Shown here: in pieces, positions 33,501 through 48,500 of the stretch
Layout of the letters: every line of letters begins with the position of its first letter
Position numbering within the stretch: the first letter of the stretch is position 1
DNA from: Bactrocera neohumeralis
Lineage: Eukaryota; Arthropoda; Insecta; Diptera; Tephritidae
Assembly: GCF_024586455.1 (NCBI RefSeq)
Contig: NC_065920.1
Location: 78,670,215 to 78,734,214 of the forward strand
Reading direction: 5' to 3'
Length of the DNA: 64,000 nucleotides
Translations under genes and position numbers: made by a program
Notes under the pieces: model-generated
Database searches by the model: none
What the model was told of the DNA's origin: nothing
Seen by the model: the letters and a program-made list of their open reading frames with translations, nothing else

Positions 33501-36500
33501 AGCGCCGAAATTGCACTTCTTTTGCATATAATTTAATATGTATATTTCTGATTTTAATATGTGGTAGCCCCCTTGAAGTTTTGCTTCTTAGCTTGCTGTT
33601 CATTTTCTAGGAAATCTTTGTTTGCGCTTAAAGGTAATGTCATTTTTATCCACATGTGGACATAATTTTACTTAAATGTTGAGCAGTAAATGTGTGTGTA
33701 TATGAATATTGCCGTCCTTTTCTAACATTTTAAACTGACATAACTATTATCAAATAAAGTGACTATATGCAGCTGGCCAGTGGCTTGGCTTTTTAGCTTG
33801 ACAATTATTACACAAATATTGTTTATTTCTGCTCAAACCTTAGCATACAGCTTTTATAACTGTTATTTGTATAGTGTGGGAATGATCTCTTATTGACAGC
33901 CTGTAATCGTGTCTCGCAACACCACTTGCCTTCCGTTCGCACTTACCTTTTATATGCGTCGTATATGTGTCTGATCGATCTATCAGTTGCTCGTCCTCCG
34001 AATCAAAGTAATCATCTGAAAATGTATTAACCGAGTTGATGTTGTGTTTGTGGCGTTCCTCTTCAATCGATTTCTCTGTCGATTTCCAGTAGACATCGTG
34101 TATGTGTGCAGTGCAGCGTATCTGGAAAGTGTAGAGTTTTTTTTTAATTAATTAGATAAAACGGATGACAATAAAAATATAAAATCTAAGCATGGACTTT
34201 TTGATATAAGAGACTGGCTGTCTGTTAGGCTACACATAAACCTCCAGTTTCTTTGTAATAAAACCTGGAGGTTCATTAATACGAGCTGAAGTATACGTCT
34301 TGCAGGTCGTCAACGCTTTTTGCGAAGTTTAATAGAGACTTCATAGCTAATTCTGATACTTCATCTCATGCCTTGAACTGCTAAGCTCCTAGATATCTAA
34401 GCCGAGTTCTGGATAAGGCCACACATAAGCTGAGGAAGTGTTGTAGCGTCGATCTCATGCCTACTTCACTGCACTTTCTACATATATCATTGTTGATAAT
34501 GCCCATAGGCTTCACATGTGTTGCCTGTAAGTTCTGACCTGTGACTAAGCCAACATCCGTCTTGCAGTCTTTTTGAGACTGTGTGAGTAGAAAGACTGCT
34601 GGTTTTCCTTCAGCTCCTTGCACATGATCGTGACGATCGTGCTTGCTACTAAGGCATTCCATCTCACCCTGAACCGTGTGATAGCACTTTCGGAAATTTG
34701 GTATCGTTTTTAAAAATTTGCGTATTTTATGAACTGCTTCGGTAGTGAAGCGGGTGACACCTTTGTATATGTTAAGAGTTCTGCTAGTGAGTCGCTTGCC
34801 CCTGCGCCATCCACAGTCTTTTAGCGTGACTTGCTACCTTTTATTTCAGATAAAGCGTGAGTGTAGGTGATTTATATTATCCACTGTCCCTTTGCCTGTC
34901 GACCCATGTCCGAAGATTGGCGGCGCTAGGGAAGATTGACTGGACTACCGCTGTGTAACATCTATATGTATGGACAGGTAATGGGCTCCAAGTTGACTCT
35001 ACTAGTTTCTAACATACGCTGAGAGCCTTTCTGGCCTTTTTCACCCTCTCCTCCACATTGAGTTTCCACAACAGTTTGCTGTCCAAAACTACTCCCAGGA
35101 ACTTGGTTTTATAGCGAAATATTTTTTTTTACAGAATTCGAATTTATTCAATTTGTAAAAGTTGATTCGAAACCGGACTCAGTGTCAGCGATTAACATTT
35201 TATTGTTTTCTGATATGTGGACAGAAAAAAGCCGCTGATGAACAAGATCCGAGAGTGCATAGATACTAAAGTTATTTATACCTTAGTTAATGATTTTTAT
35301 GATCATTTTCAAAGGCTTGTGACAATGTTGATTATGAGTTCTTCCGATCACGACAGAGCTTTTCATATGAAAATATTCAGGATCGATAGATCCTTACTAG
35401 GACATCAACCAGAAGCCCGGACATTCAAGGTGCATGCTCCTAAATCGTAATCCTTAACACGTTTGCACGGGCCGCCATCTGAGGTTGTTGTGATCCTTTC
35501 ATTGGGTATGTTTTTTACAGAGCGCGTAATTCTGGAGAGGGATGTTTCGCCTTCTCACTTTAGCTCGCCTTCAAACGGCTACCAGAGGAAAGTGGGTGAT
35601 ACGTCTAAAACCGAAAGTCGTGAGCTGCTTTAGTATGTAAAAGAATTCTCACTTGCGTGGACTTCTACACATGACTTCATCCAGCGTTGGTTTAAAGTGA
35701 AAACAGTGCTATTTTTTCTCTCTCTTCTACTTTCTTTCCACCACAAGTACTTTGTTTGACTCCGTTGTGCCATAAAAAGCAATTACACATTTGTGCCGAA
35801 TGTGTGCTTTATTATACGACTACAAACGAGCTTAACGCTCGGCCAGCGCTGCACTTGCCACGACGCTGTTGCCACGCAGCTGTTGCAACGCTATTTGTTC
35901 GCTTTTTTCAAAGCCTAAGCACACATTTTGCTGCGTTTTTGACTCCTTGGTTGGCCGGGCGAATACGAATGGCGCACGCAAGCAATAAACCATTCGAGCA
36001 TTATGAACAGCGGGTGACTTGCCATGCGGCGAAGGCAATCCAAAGCGGAGCATGACAACAGACACACGCACAACCGCTCTTTGCTCGCTGCATTTTTTTT
36101 TTTGGAAAGCGACAGAACACGCAACTGCGGAAAAGAAACAATTAAATCGCATCAAGTGGCTTAAATGGCTCGTGTGTGCGCGTGGCGCCTCGCAACAACT
36201 ATGTAGCAGTCGTCCGAGCAAAATATGTGCTTCTGCAACATAACGGACGCATATTCATTGCGGCCAATTAAGTAGAAGGAACATTAAATTGTTTATATGC
36301 TTTTATGGTCGTTTGTTTCGCGCTCGTGCACACCCTTTCAACGCCTCCGCAATAAGGCCAACGGTACTTTGTTGCCACTTAAAGTATGCTATTATTGTTG
36401 TTGGGCGGTTAAACAGCAACGTGACCTCATAAAAATTGACCGTGACTACGCGTCGGACTGTTTTTCTTGCAACGCGCTGCTCGTCTTCCTACGTTTAGAT

Positions 36501-39500
36501 TAGTTCGTCGAGGCTTTTTTTTTGTTGCAGGCGCAACGCAATTTCAGCTGCCACTATCTGTTTGTGGGCATTTCAATTATACGCCGTGCTGCTGTTGCTC
36601 AACTGCCGTTTGAAGTTTTTGTTTATCGCTTAATAGCTTAATTAGCGGCGCTTGTTCTCGGCTAACGGACATTCCACGAGTTCGTGGCTGCTGTGACTTG
36701 AATGACTTGTGAGTCATTTGCTGACATTATTGCTATAAAATACTTGTATGTATGTGTGCGCACTCGTCTCTTTTGGGCGAAAATGGCGTTTACTAGTTTG
36801 GCAGACGAGACAGCGAACGGGAAATTCCACTTTGGTTGGGTGCTTTGACGTTTTTGAGATGTTTCATCATTTCTCTCCTTACCTTCAATTTTCCTGCGCT
36901 AAAATGCTGTGGTGTGATCACGAAGTGTATGCCCGAAACGGCTGTTTCCAGTTCGCGCGCCTCTCGCATGGGTTTGTGATGGCGTATATGAGAGGGGTTG
37001 GTCTGAAAGTAAAAAAAAAAATATTGATTTATATAAATGCAAACTATGCTTCGTGCTGTGTTTCTTAGTTCAACAAGTATGTGCATACTTTTAAGTTCAC
37101 TTAGCGAAGCCTTCTACATTTTTCTGTATTTACGGCTCATAACAGAACTGAAAATGAAAGAATTCAGGGTTTGGTTAGGCACGTCATTGAAAGCACGATT
37201 TTATCTTGAACAGAGTATATTAAGTTTGCCACGAAGTTTGTAACACTGAAAGAAAACTTTCATGGACCTTATAGAGTAAATATATAAATGATCAGCGTAA
37301 CGAGGTAAGTCGATTTAGACATATCCGTGTACTTGTCATCAAAATCCATCGGCTCAGACGAAATAAATATGCTAATGTTGAAACACTTTTACTCGATGGG
37401 GGTAAGGTTCCCAATTAATTACTGACCACCTAAGGAAGACTTATCACCCGAAAACTCCCATTTTCCCAGTAGTGAAAACTCTTGAGACCTTGCTACTCTC
37501 GACCTTCTCACATCATCTGGGCCTAGCCGAACACCACCACAGCTTTTAGCACCCAGATAGCTTGTAGCCTTAAACAGAAACAGCCCTGAGAGAGGACCAT
37601 CCCCGTAGCGTTGGACTTATCGAAAGCTCACCACAAAACTCTATGTGAGGTCACCGAACAAACTACTCTCCCTCCAGGTCTAAAGTGGTGGACCATGAAC
37701 AATCTGAGCGGTCGTCAATTATCTGTACTATTTTGACGTTAACAATCTAAACTAAGAAGACATATCTTCTAAAACTTTTTCTTCACTGCAAGGAGCCTAA
37801 CACTCTCCTCCGCCAAATTTACGGCCATCTTATTTACGAACTGGATGAAGGAGTACAGACTCGACCACAACATTGGGGCAAAGACAAAAAGACATTGTTG
37901 GCAACATACAGGGCAATCGGACGGCCTGTCATCAATTATATCGCCTAGATGCAACAGAACGCAGATGAGAAGTTACAGACTTGCATATGACAGCATTTAT
38001 GTGTCAGTCCTCTGACAAGTGGAAAGCTGTTCGCTAAGCGGAAACTCCCATCAAAACTAAATGAAGACAGTTACAGCAGAACAGGCGTCAGACCCTCCGT
38101 GCTATAGAGGAGACGTAAAATGTATTGTCACTCCCATGAAGTAATACCTTATCTGGTGGTTCCGTGGGACAGACTTGAGTTGGGGGTAGGTTAGGTTTAG
38201 CGGATTAAAGTTCCGCACTCCGGCTTTCGCTGCTTCCTCCTACAAAAGACCTGCCAGAATGCCGTGTTGTGCACTATAACAGAATATCATGTAACATAGT
38301 TACCGTAAAAGGGCATAACATTCTTCTCTCCAAGAAATTTCTGCTTGGGTGTTTTCACAGATACTATATCTACTGTCAACTGTTTGAAGCGGAGCCGCCT
38401 TCTAGGAACATCAGTTAAACCTTTCTCCAAGACGTCGAACTTGAACTTGAACAATAAACCGACCACATTTCGGACGCAACCATTTCCAACAGACACTAAA
38501 CGCCATTCAAAGTGGATCTATTGACAGCAATCTCCGAACGAATTATTTAGATCGGTCCACTATAGCTTATAGCTGTCATACAAACAGTTCGATCAAAAAC
38601 AATTTTTTGTACGAAAATCTTTTTATTTGTGAAGAGCTTCAATAAATAGAAATTAATTTTTTGTTTGTTTTTAGAATCTTTGTAAATGTTCAAGTGTAGA
38701 AAAAACTCAAGCTTTTCTCCAATCCATAAAAAATCGCATGCCGAGTTCAAGGCTTGTCAGCACTTTGCATACTTGTTTATGCTTCTTCAAGAATTTACCG
38801 GAAATTCATTTGAGGTTGAGATCATAAGGCAGGAGTTTGTTGCTATTAATTGTGCCATAACCTCAAATTCCAGCAGAAATTAAAAATATTTCCGCTCTTC
38901 CCTTATCGTGCCAATTCTGGCATGACTCAAGGAAAATTAAATTATTCTCGTAAATTACTTTTCAACTGTCATTAAATTGTCAGTTTGCTAGTTCGTTTGT
39001 ATGTTAACAGTACAAAAAAGTAACTGTTATTGCCGAAAATCGTCTCCATAATTTGCAGAACTTTTACAATTTTGCTTCGGCAGAATGAAATGAAAATTCA
39101 AGCACATAACTGCAGATTTATGACAATTTGTACTATAACGGTAATGGCAAAGGCGCATGCAATAGTCGTTATGTAATCGTATTTGTATGTAATGAATCTA
39201 CTATATGCCACATACATACTTACGTAGGGAATAGTAAAATAGAGAACGCACGTGCAACGAGAAACAATGCGGCTTCGGCTACAAGTAACGCCGAAGCAAA
39301 ATGAAATAGCGCCTGAAAGTTGGTCCTGCACTATTTTCGAATATTTAAAAGAATAAACATATCAACGACCAACATTTTCGGCAATGGCTTATTACGTTTG
39401 CGGTTTTTTCGAGATATTCACCAAGAATAACAATCACCGAAAAACTTTAAATAAACAGACCACACCGGGGCGACAGTAAAACTAAATTATTAGCAAGCAA

Positions 39501-42500
39501 GATAAGCGTGCAGGTGTGGGCCGCGCGCTCAGGGCGTGCTTACAACGCCCGCACTTGCGGTGTGGCGAGGCGAAATGTGGTGACCAAATTCAATGCACTT
39601 CCAAGTTTGGCTTTATGCGATTCGTGCACATGTGGATGTGTGTGTCGCTTGTGTCGTGGATAGAAGTTTGCGAGCGAAGGTAAACAGTGCTCACGAGCGC
39701 ATCTATGGATGCAAAGTTTGGCCTTTTAAATATAAGTGGAGTGCGTGGCTGTGCAACTGTGGGTGTCCAATGGGATTTAGCGGAAGTTTTTAGTGCCAAA
39801 CAAATATAAAATATGGCTACTAGTTGAGGAAATTTATTTTCCTGTGGGAAGCTGTTCCGTGCGCGTTTTGTAAAAAGCGGAAAAAGGGCGGAGAGTTTAT
39901 AACTGAATTGTTCTTTTCTCCTATTTATTGTTAAATACAAGTGCTCGCATTAAAAATTTTGTTGTCTACATATTGCCATCGATTGTAACAGATTTTTTCA
40001 ATCAAGCTGTATGATTCTTTTTTCTAAAAAAAACATTTCATTGTGTGTCTACCAGACGGTGTATGTTGAAATAACCACCAAGACACAATGTGAAAAAGTG
40101 GGTTTATTTCCGAAGTTGACTGTGCCACACAGGAAGCCAGGTCACATCTGAATTTCGAGTGTATTAGGCTTATCAAATATGTTACTGAAATATCGGGTTT
40201 CTTTATGTGCAAATAATAATGTAAATCTGTGTAGTAAATCTATTCAAATTTGATCTGAAATTACAAAAAAGAAAACAAAAATACATTTTCATGTATTTCA
40301 TTACAAATCTTGAGCCAATACAAGATTACCAATACTTAATCCGATTTTTCAAACACATGTTTCAAGCTTCGGTCTTCATACCCACAATATTAACTAAAAT
40401 GGGTTGAATCGAAGAACAGAGAGATCAGAGGTGGACGGACGAGCCGGATGAGTCTAAAGTTTTTCAGTTTTTTATGGTAAAAACCGCCAGAAAAACTTGT
40501 CGCGTTCCACAAAACTTGTCAAATTTCACAAGAACAATAAAAAAGGTTGTACTAGGTTAGGTTAGGTTAAATGGCCTATTATAAAAACGGGATCTCAAAT
40601 CAAAGGGCAGCTTCCAAAACCGGTCTGTTGTGATACCTAGAACTCCAATAAAACTTTGTCATAAAGTCCCTCATAAATCGATAAATCGTTTTAAGCTGAT
40701 CACAAATTTGTAGAGGCAGCTAATGTCAGTTTCGGCTCGTTTCTCCTTAGGTATGACAGCCGAAATGTTTCAGTCTCATTCTTGCTAATGCTGTATACTA
40801 AAGGAGAAAGAGCCTGTAACCTTTTTCGATACAACTTAGACAATGTGCGTCCGAATGAATTTTTAGACTTGCAGCATAAATGCTCATTGGTCAATGTCCA
40901 GTAAGAACTCCTACGAAAGCTACAAGAAGAACTTTGCTAAGGGCAAGCAGTTCCGTAGATCTCCTGTATTCTGCTCTAGCTTAGAAGGCCTCGCAGTCGT
41001 ACAGCAGCTGGTCATTGCACATTAGTTCATAAATCCAGTGCTAGAGCGTGCAATAACTACGAATATCCAACTCGTTTCCTCTTCGAAGTGAGCAGGGTAA
41101 GGGTACCCCGTTTTGCTAACTCATCAACTTTGCAGTTACCATTGATTCCGCTATGACCAGGAACCCAAACGAGTCTAATGATGAAGTAGTATGATGCTAT
41201 TTCTTTACTAACTTTGAGCGCACAGTTCGTGAGCTCAATGCTTATATCGGCGCTCCGTACTGCAGAGCAGTAAATCTACTGCTATCTTTATATCTTAATG
41301 CCAGTTAAACACTTTAGTAGTACGGTAGCCTAAAGCTAAGCTTAAGGGAGAGTTCTTTACAGAAGATTCCCTCTCCAACTTTCCCATCCTAGTTTCGAGC
41401 CATTCGTTAAAAAGCTTAATGAGTCACTTCTCAACGACTTCTCCCAGTCCTTGTATCCTCCGTAAGTATGTGGGCGAAGAAACATCTGCCAGGAGTAGAC
41501 TCTGTAACGCAGTTTTCGGTCTGCAATTACAGGAGGAAAGAATTTCAGCGTTACCCTATTTGGACTCCTTCTTTGATTGATAAACGAGGAATGCACCGTG
41601 AACTTAGTTCTATTGTGACCTCTTCTAAATCACAATGACCCACCTAGACCCAGCATATTGATAAAGTCAAGGCCCATGTTGTGTAAGTGGCAGTAGTCTG
41701 AGTTTATCTCTAAGACGGTTGATTGCATATTTAAACCTGTGGAGATTATACCCCCTATTAGGAACTTGGCATGCCAGTTCTTCTAACTGCCTACTCTTTC
41801 TTATATACGTACCCAGATTTTGTGAGTCCTAAAGCGGCCTTCGTGGTTCAGCACTTGTCTTCAGTTATCGAATAAGTTAATATAGGGAACAAATTGTATC
41901 AATGGACCTGTTCAAATTTTATACCTTGACTAAACATTGATTCCTCTCTACGCATATTCCCTTATTAATCAATTATTACCAGAAACAGTTTTGAAAAACG
42001 TAACTTTAGAGTTCTGAAACTGCCAACATGTGAAAAACAATAAAGCCTGCTGAACTTGCGCTCTGACCACCTTTGCTTTGCAAATCCTTTTAATTCTCTG
42101 TAGGCTCCAATTACGACAAGTTAGCGCAAGCACAGCTCTGAGTTTTCAGGGACAGCTACTACTGTGTCGTTCCCACTCGAGGACACGCCATACGTGAAAC
42201 ACCCACGCGCAAGCAAAAGGCCGGCAGCTGACAGTCATGTGAGCTTCAGTGAAAATTTGCGGTCTTGCGACGAAGCGAAGGTGTGCTTTATGGACCGGCA
42301 GATGCGAAAGCAGTGTGCGGCGCGGCGCAAGTAGTGGCCGAGGGAAAAATTATGTGCAGCTGCGCTACGAAAATAATGCTGCTAATGCAAGGGGATGCAT
42401 TCGTTTGTGATTGTGTGGGTGTGTGTGTGCGTGTGATGGGCAGCACAGTTAGTTGCAGCCAAAGTTTTGTCAGGCGCACGGCAACTGTTGCCTGCTACCA

Positions 42501-45500
42501 TGCGGGCTTGCGGTAATGTGTTTTACATGTGAAGAGTTTTGCGCCACACACATGGCTGCTGCTGCGCGCAAGTGAGCGTGTGCTTATGTGGCGTATGTTA
42601 AAATTGTTGTGACATGTTTGCTGCGGTCGCACTACGTGTTGTATGCAACAGTGGTGGCGTCTAAACTGCTCGCTACAGTCGGCTGCAGTTTGCGTTGCTG
42701 GCACATTGTTGTTTTTGTTGTTGCTGCCATCGCCACTATTACATACATCATGTGCCTGTAATTATGCTTAATGTCCGGCCGGAACATTAAGGCGTGTCAG
42801 CGGTGTAACCATCATGCCCATGCCTCTACGCTGGTGCACACGGAGTCGGTTACGTGTGTTCTGTTGCGCTGCGGCATTTTGCATATATTTACATTCAGGC
42901 AGTGGAGCCAGATTTCGCAAATTAGCCGAAAGAAGTCACTACATGCAGCTGCTACTTGCACCGGCGGAAACTTTTGAGCACCGAAATTTTCATGCAACAC
43001 AAACAAAAACAATCACTACATACTAGGTGTACATAATATTCTCCGAAACTTTTGCTTTTAACTACCACAAATCACCATTAAACAATTATGCGGCAGCGTC
43101 CTTGTACATTAAGGAGCATGAGCATCTGTGTGTGTGTGCACGTGTGTAGTATTTAATTTAAATTTTCCAGAATTTTCCACATAGTTTGCTGCAATTTGAG
43201 TGTGTAAATGTGCCACTACAAACCAATTCGAATATTTAGTTATTTATAACTGTTTAACAAAGCGTTCGTATTAAGTTCGAAACGTTGATTGCCTGCCACT
43301 TTGCACCCCGACAATCGCACACGCCATTAATTATGCGCATTTTGTATTTAATTTTTAGTAAAGTTAACATATTTTGGGACTTTCGAAATGCATGTAATTA
43401 AAATTTGTGTGCTCAAGTATTTAAATATGAGTAAACAGCCCCCAAAAGGCGGTAGGTAAACAAAATTTAATTGAGCGCACAGATTTGTTGCCAAATTAGA
43501 AAGATTTATGCAATATTATTTTCTATTTCAAGCTTATATGAAATAGTATATCTCTTTCCGAAATTTGTTTAAATATTTTGATGAAAGTACTGAAAACTAT
43601 TTTCAACACCGAAATATGCTGAAATGATGTCCTTTTAAAGGATATACATATGAAGTGCTTCTAGCCATGCTCTCCGTAAAACTGTGTTTTTGGATTAAGT
43701 GCTAAGATACTCTGAAAATTGAACAGACAGATCGAAGGTCGTGGAGTTATGTGGTACCAAAGTAAGAGCAAATATAGTAACCGATATTATTTCCTATTAA
43801 CTATTGGGTATATCAGTGGGATAACCGATAATTTATGGCAAATTATACCGGTTATTATATCTGTAGTAGATTGCTAAGGTAGTTTTCTAGGTATCATTTT
43901 ATTTGTGGCTAATTATAGCGGGTATTTTTTATTTGTCATTTTATGATTTTTGTGTAAATTTTTTTAAATTTGAGACTAAACATACACCCACCTCTCGTCC
44001 ATTAATGGTCCAGGTTAGATTTGCTGCAGGCTTGGAATGTCGCGACGTGCAATTGCCACGAACTATGTCACCAACACGATAACGTGATTTTATGCCGGAA
44101 ATAGCTGGATCCTTTCCCGGTACTTCTGAAACAAGAGAAATTGCATTAATTTTGGAATTTATGAGATGGTTCTGTAATAAATTCATATAACATGTTACAA
44201 GGAAATTATTGAATGGAAAGCTAACTATTCGAGTAAGGAAGAGCTTAGTTCGGGTATCACCACTCAAACTAAAGGAGTGCCACAACTCAAACTTACGTAT
44301 TCGTCGATATTTGTGATATAAAGTCAGTCGGAGGTTCGGAAATCTTTCTATTAGATATATGGGGGCTAAGAGATTTATTGATCTGATTTAATCCACTTTT
44401 TAAAAGGAAATAATTCTTTCCTAATTTGAAACATATAACTCACACATTGACCGATATTTTTGATAAAAAGTTGGCAATAAAAACTGTGGTCCACTTATTC
44501 GGTATTTGGGGGCTTGAATAGTTTTGGGCCGATTAAAATAATTTTCGGCCATTACTGATGAAAATACTAAATAAGTGACGGATATCGTGCTTGAAAATCG
44601 TGTGGCAAGTGTTAGAGAGATGGCAAGAGAGCTCGAAATCTCTCGCGAGGCCGTTCGAATAATTTTGGTGCATTTATTGGGTATGAAACGCATTCTTGTG
44701 CGACTCGCCGTGATAAAGCTGTATTTTTCATGTCTCTTTGGACAAGCTTGAATGTGTGAATTCCGATCCCACATTCAAGGAGAGCATTATCGCTGCCAAT
44801 GAGACATTGGTTTATGAGTTTGGCATGCAAACAAGTCAACAATCATCGGAATGGAGAGAAAAAATGAGCAGAAACCAAAAAATCCATGCCAAAAAATCAA
44901 GGTGATGATCATTGTTTTTTTTTTTTGATTGTTTTTTTTTTGGATATTCGGCTGTCCTGAGGCGTTTGTATAAGAACACCCGTCGGAAGCGGCCAGAATT
45001 GTGGAAGAACAATTCATAGATTTTACTCTGTGATAATGGACCATCGCATCGAGCCATAATAGTGGCTGAAATTTAAAGCCAAAAAAGCAATGAATACGGT
45101 CGATCAACCATCGTATTCATCAGATTTGGCTTCTTGTTTCCCAAGCTGAAATTGCCGCTCCGTGGAACCTAATTGAAGATTGAAGAGTCGAAGAGATAAA
45201 ACAAAATTCGCTGAAGCAGCTGAAAGCCATCCCAAAAAGTGCTTTTTAAAAGTGTTCCGAGGACCGAAAAGATCGTTGGCATAAGTGTATAACATATGGT
45301 GGGGATTAAAAAAATAAATATTCATGAATAATTAAATATTTAGTGTTTTATTTACAATTTCTGAGACCCTTTTGTTACATTGTACATATACATATATGTA
45401 TATAACCATACATCTAACTTGATTACTTTTAGGTGATAACCACAACCAAGGTGGAACTATTGTACTCTCTGTTCAAGCATGTTGCGAAAGTATAAAAATA

Positions 45501-48500
45501 CAACTTTGGACAAAATATTTATAGAATTACCTTCAATCAAAATCTTCTGGTCAAAATTTAGAACTACATGTATTTCTACATATTTTTACTGCAGTATACT
45601 TTTACTCCACCTAACCATTTTTCGAAAACTTTACCTAACACCAGTTGACCTAATACTTTGAAAACAGTTTTCCGGGCCAGTGCGCCTAAATGTATGTAAA
45701 ATTATTTAATTGTTTGTGTGTGTTTAGGAGATAAAAGTTTAGTTTTGTAGACATCTCTATGTCATCGGGTAATTAAGCTCAATTGTGCCGACGAAGTCAT
45801 TACCGTTGCCGAAATCAGGTCAAAGGTGAAACTTTCAACGCCTAAAAATATGTATGCAGAGTATTATTTAAAACTTTCTGCGCTGTAATATGGCAGCGAG
45901 AAAAAAGTAAGCAGCGTTTGCTGAGTGTTGAATCGGTAATGCGCGACAAAGGCGAATATGAGATGGGGCATGACGAAAACTGAAGCTGGCGTTGGAGAGC
46001 GGTAAAGAGCTGGCTGGTGAGCGGCAAAGTGCATTAAATTAATAAAAGTTTGAATAACAAAAAGTTGTTCTGCAAAATGTGCAACGAAATCATTAATAAA
46101 ATTTGCACTTAAAAGGCGACGAGGCGACAATTTACAACAAACAAAGTTAAAAATGGGGCGAATAGCCAGAAGTTGACAATAAACCAGCGACTGCCGCACT
46201 GCAGGTGCTCGGCTGCGTTTCTTGCGTATGTAAATAAAGTTGTGCAATAGCAAGTATATCTTTGCTCTCCGCCAGAGATGAGATGTCCTTCTTATAGTGT
46301 TTTAATAAACTTATCGACAATTCATGTTTTGTGCAAGTGAAGTATCTTCGTCTCGCCTTGATTTCACTCTTTCTCTGCGCTGTGATGACTGCCTGAATGG
46401 TTGAGTGTAACAACCTGCCTCTTTGCTTTCAACTGGTTATCTGCCCACTTAATGATTTGCTGCTTTTATTTTCGTTGGAGCCGCAAAAGTCCAGAACTTG
46501 CATTAAAAATCAATTAAAAGCTGTGAATAAAAGCGGCAGTCGTAAACTCTCGGCAGGTACTTATTTCGGTGGCGCCAGTGAAGCACATTTTGAAAGTTGA
46601 ATAGTTGAAATGAGTAATGCGAATTTAATACTTTTCGAATTTTTTGTTACGTGCTCATCCATTTCCTGTGGAATTTGGAATATGAACTGGGTTTACGATA
46701 GCTGTTTGCTGGTTCTATGCAAATATGATGAGTCTAGTTTGTTTATGAATCATCTCTTTTTATAGCGGATGCGGCACTTTTAGCAGTTGGTTTTTTTTGA
46801 AACCATGACCTTTCTCACCCGTTTATTTTGGTAAAGTCTAACAAATATATTGATAATAGCTTAAATATGTATCTATCTAATTCGGGTATCACTCTCTCTC
46901 TCTCTCTCTCCCTCTTAAATTTTCCAGCTTATTATATTGTTTTTAATCCATATACAGTTCGCGAGCTTTTTCGTTTCATTGATTTTCTTCGCAATGTCAG
47001 TTTGGTTTATTACCATTCCCGCTGCATATTTTTATTGCTTTTGGCAGAGTTTCTGTGGTAAATTTCATTCCGAACAATTTCGTGAATTTCTGAATTAATG
47101 AGTTTTGTTTGCCATAAATTTACGTTTCGACGCTCATAGCGAAAATCACGGTTTGTAATATCAACGGAAGGAAAATTGCTTACAAAGTTTTCCTCGTCAT
47201 CAAGTACCGTAACATGACGATGACAGCGCAAATAAACTCGTGAAAAATATTTAAATATAAATAAATGGATTAAAATAAACAGCAGATAATATAAAATCAG
47301 TAAAACCATTTCATGAGGAAGTCACGGATCTTGCAGAACATAAGTTAGCCTAATTAATATTATATAGTGTTAAGTTCATTTGTGAGTCTAGTTTTGAAGG
47401 AGCTACATAATTCTAGCACCTAGCTAAGCGAACTAAGGCCATCTTCCTGTGACCAGGGGACTGGTTAAAGTTGCGTTTATACCGAGGGACGTAAAGAGCT
47501 CTCACGATGATACTACGATTTCATGCCCGTTAGCCCATACTCATTTCTATTGAATATGTTGAAGAGACTGTAAATTAGGAGCAGAATACCGAGGGGTAAG
47601 AGTCCAGCATGACTATATCAAACACAAGTCCATCGAAACTGGCTTGCACAATTTTGTGTCATTATCGAGGGGCCTTCAATAATCTGAGGCCGTTGGCGGC
47701 GTTTACAGTCCTCGAAAGGTTTGAGATGGAATCGAAGCCAAGCGCCTCATATATAGTCTGCTTTGCGACAGAACCGCCGTAACAGAGTGGGATAGTGCAA
47801 AGACGAAACGATAGGATAATAGGGGCAATGTGCGGTACTCTTCCCACTGATTTCGATCCTGATCGTGAACTATAGTACTTAAAGTATTTGAGGAACGAGG
47901 CAGTCGGATGATATCCTACGCAGATAGCTGTTTTTATGGTAAAAGGAACATGTATAAATACCGTCTAAGAACTAACGGACGGTTAGCTGAATGCGATATC
48001 CAACAGGGCGAAGGCATCAACCCAAGTAAAACTGGTTTTATTTGTTAGAAGGTATAAGATCCTAAACGTGTATCTTCCCTCTTTCGGAGGTTCACGTCTT
48101 AAACCTGTTGATAAAGGGGAGTATCTGAGGTTTATCTTTGACATATAGCTTTCATGGGGGCCAAATATTGAGGAGAGTGTGAGGAAGGTATCGGTTGCAT
48201 CAAATTGCTTTAGATGAGCTTTAGAGAAAAGGTGGAATCTCTCATCAATAGTGGTAATATTTTATGGTGGAGGTCGCTGGAAAAGGCTACGCTTGCTAAG
48301 AAGATTGAATGGAGCTCAATAGCAATAGCTCTTAATATCATTTTAAAAATAGCATCTGTGGGTCTTACGGGCAGGTGCATTGCTGCGAATTGTGCTCTAA
48401 GGCTCAAGGAAACTGATATATCGCGCGAAAAAATAAACACATAAATTACATCCTCCTTCAACTGCATTCCTTTTAACTTGCGTCGAAGAGATCACTAGCG

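Noticed and set aside
37769..37954. Minus-strand frame inside the Jockey relic
   Set aside because: A shadow of the plus-strand reverse transcriptase sequence (GKDKKTLLATYRAIGRP).
40554..40570. Interstitial telomere (TTAGG)n
   Set aside because: Only three units, located exactly at the 3' end of a retroelement relic; a matching tail occurs on another relic at 32390.
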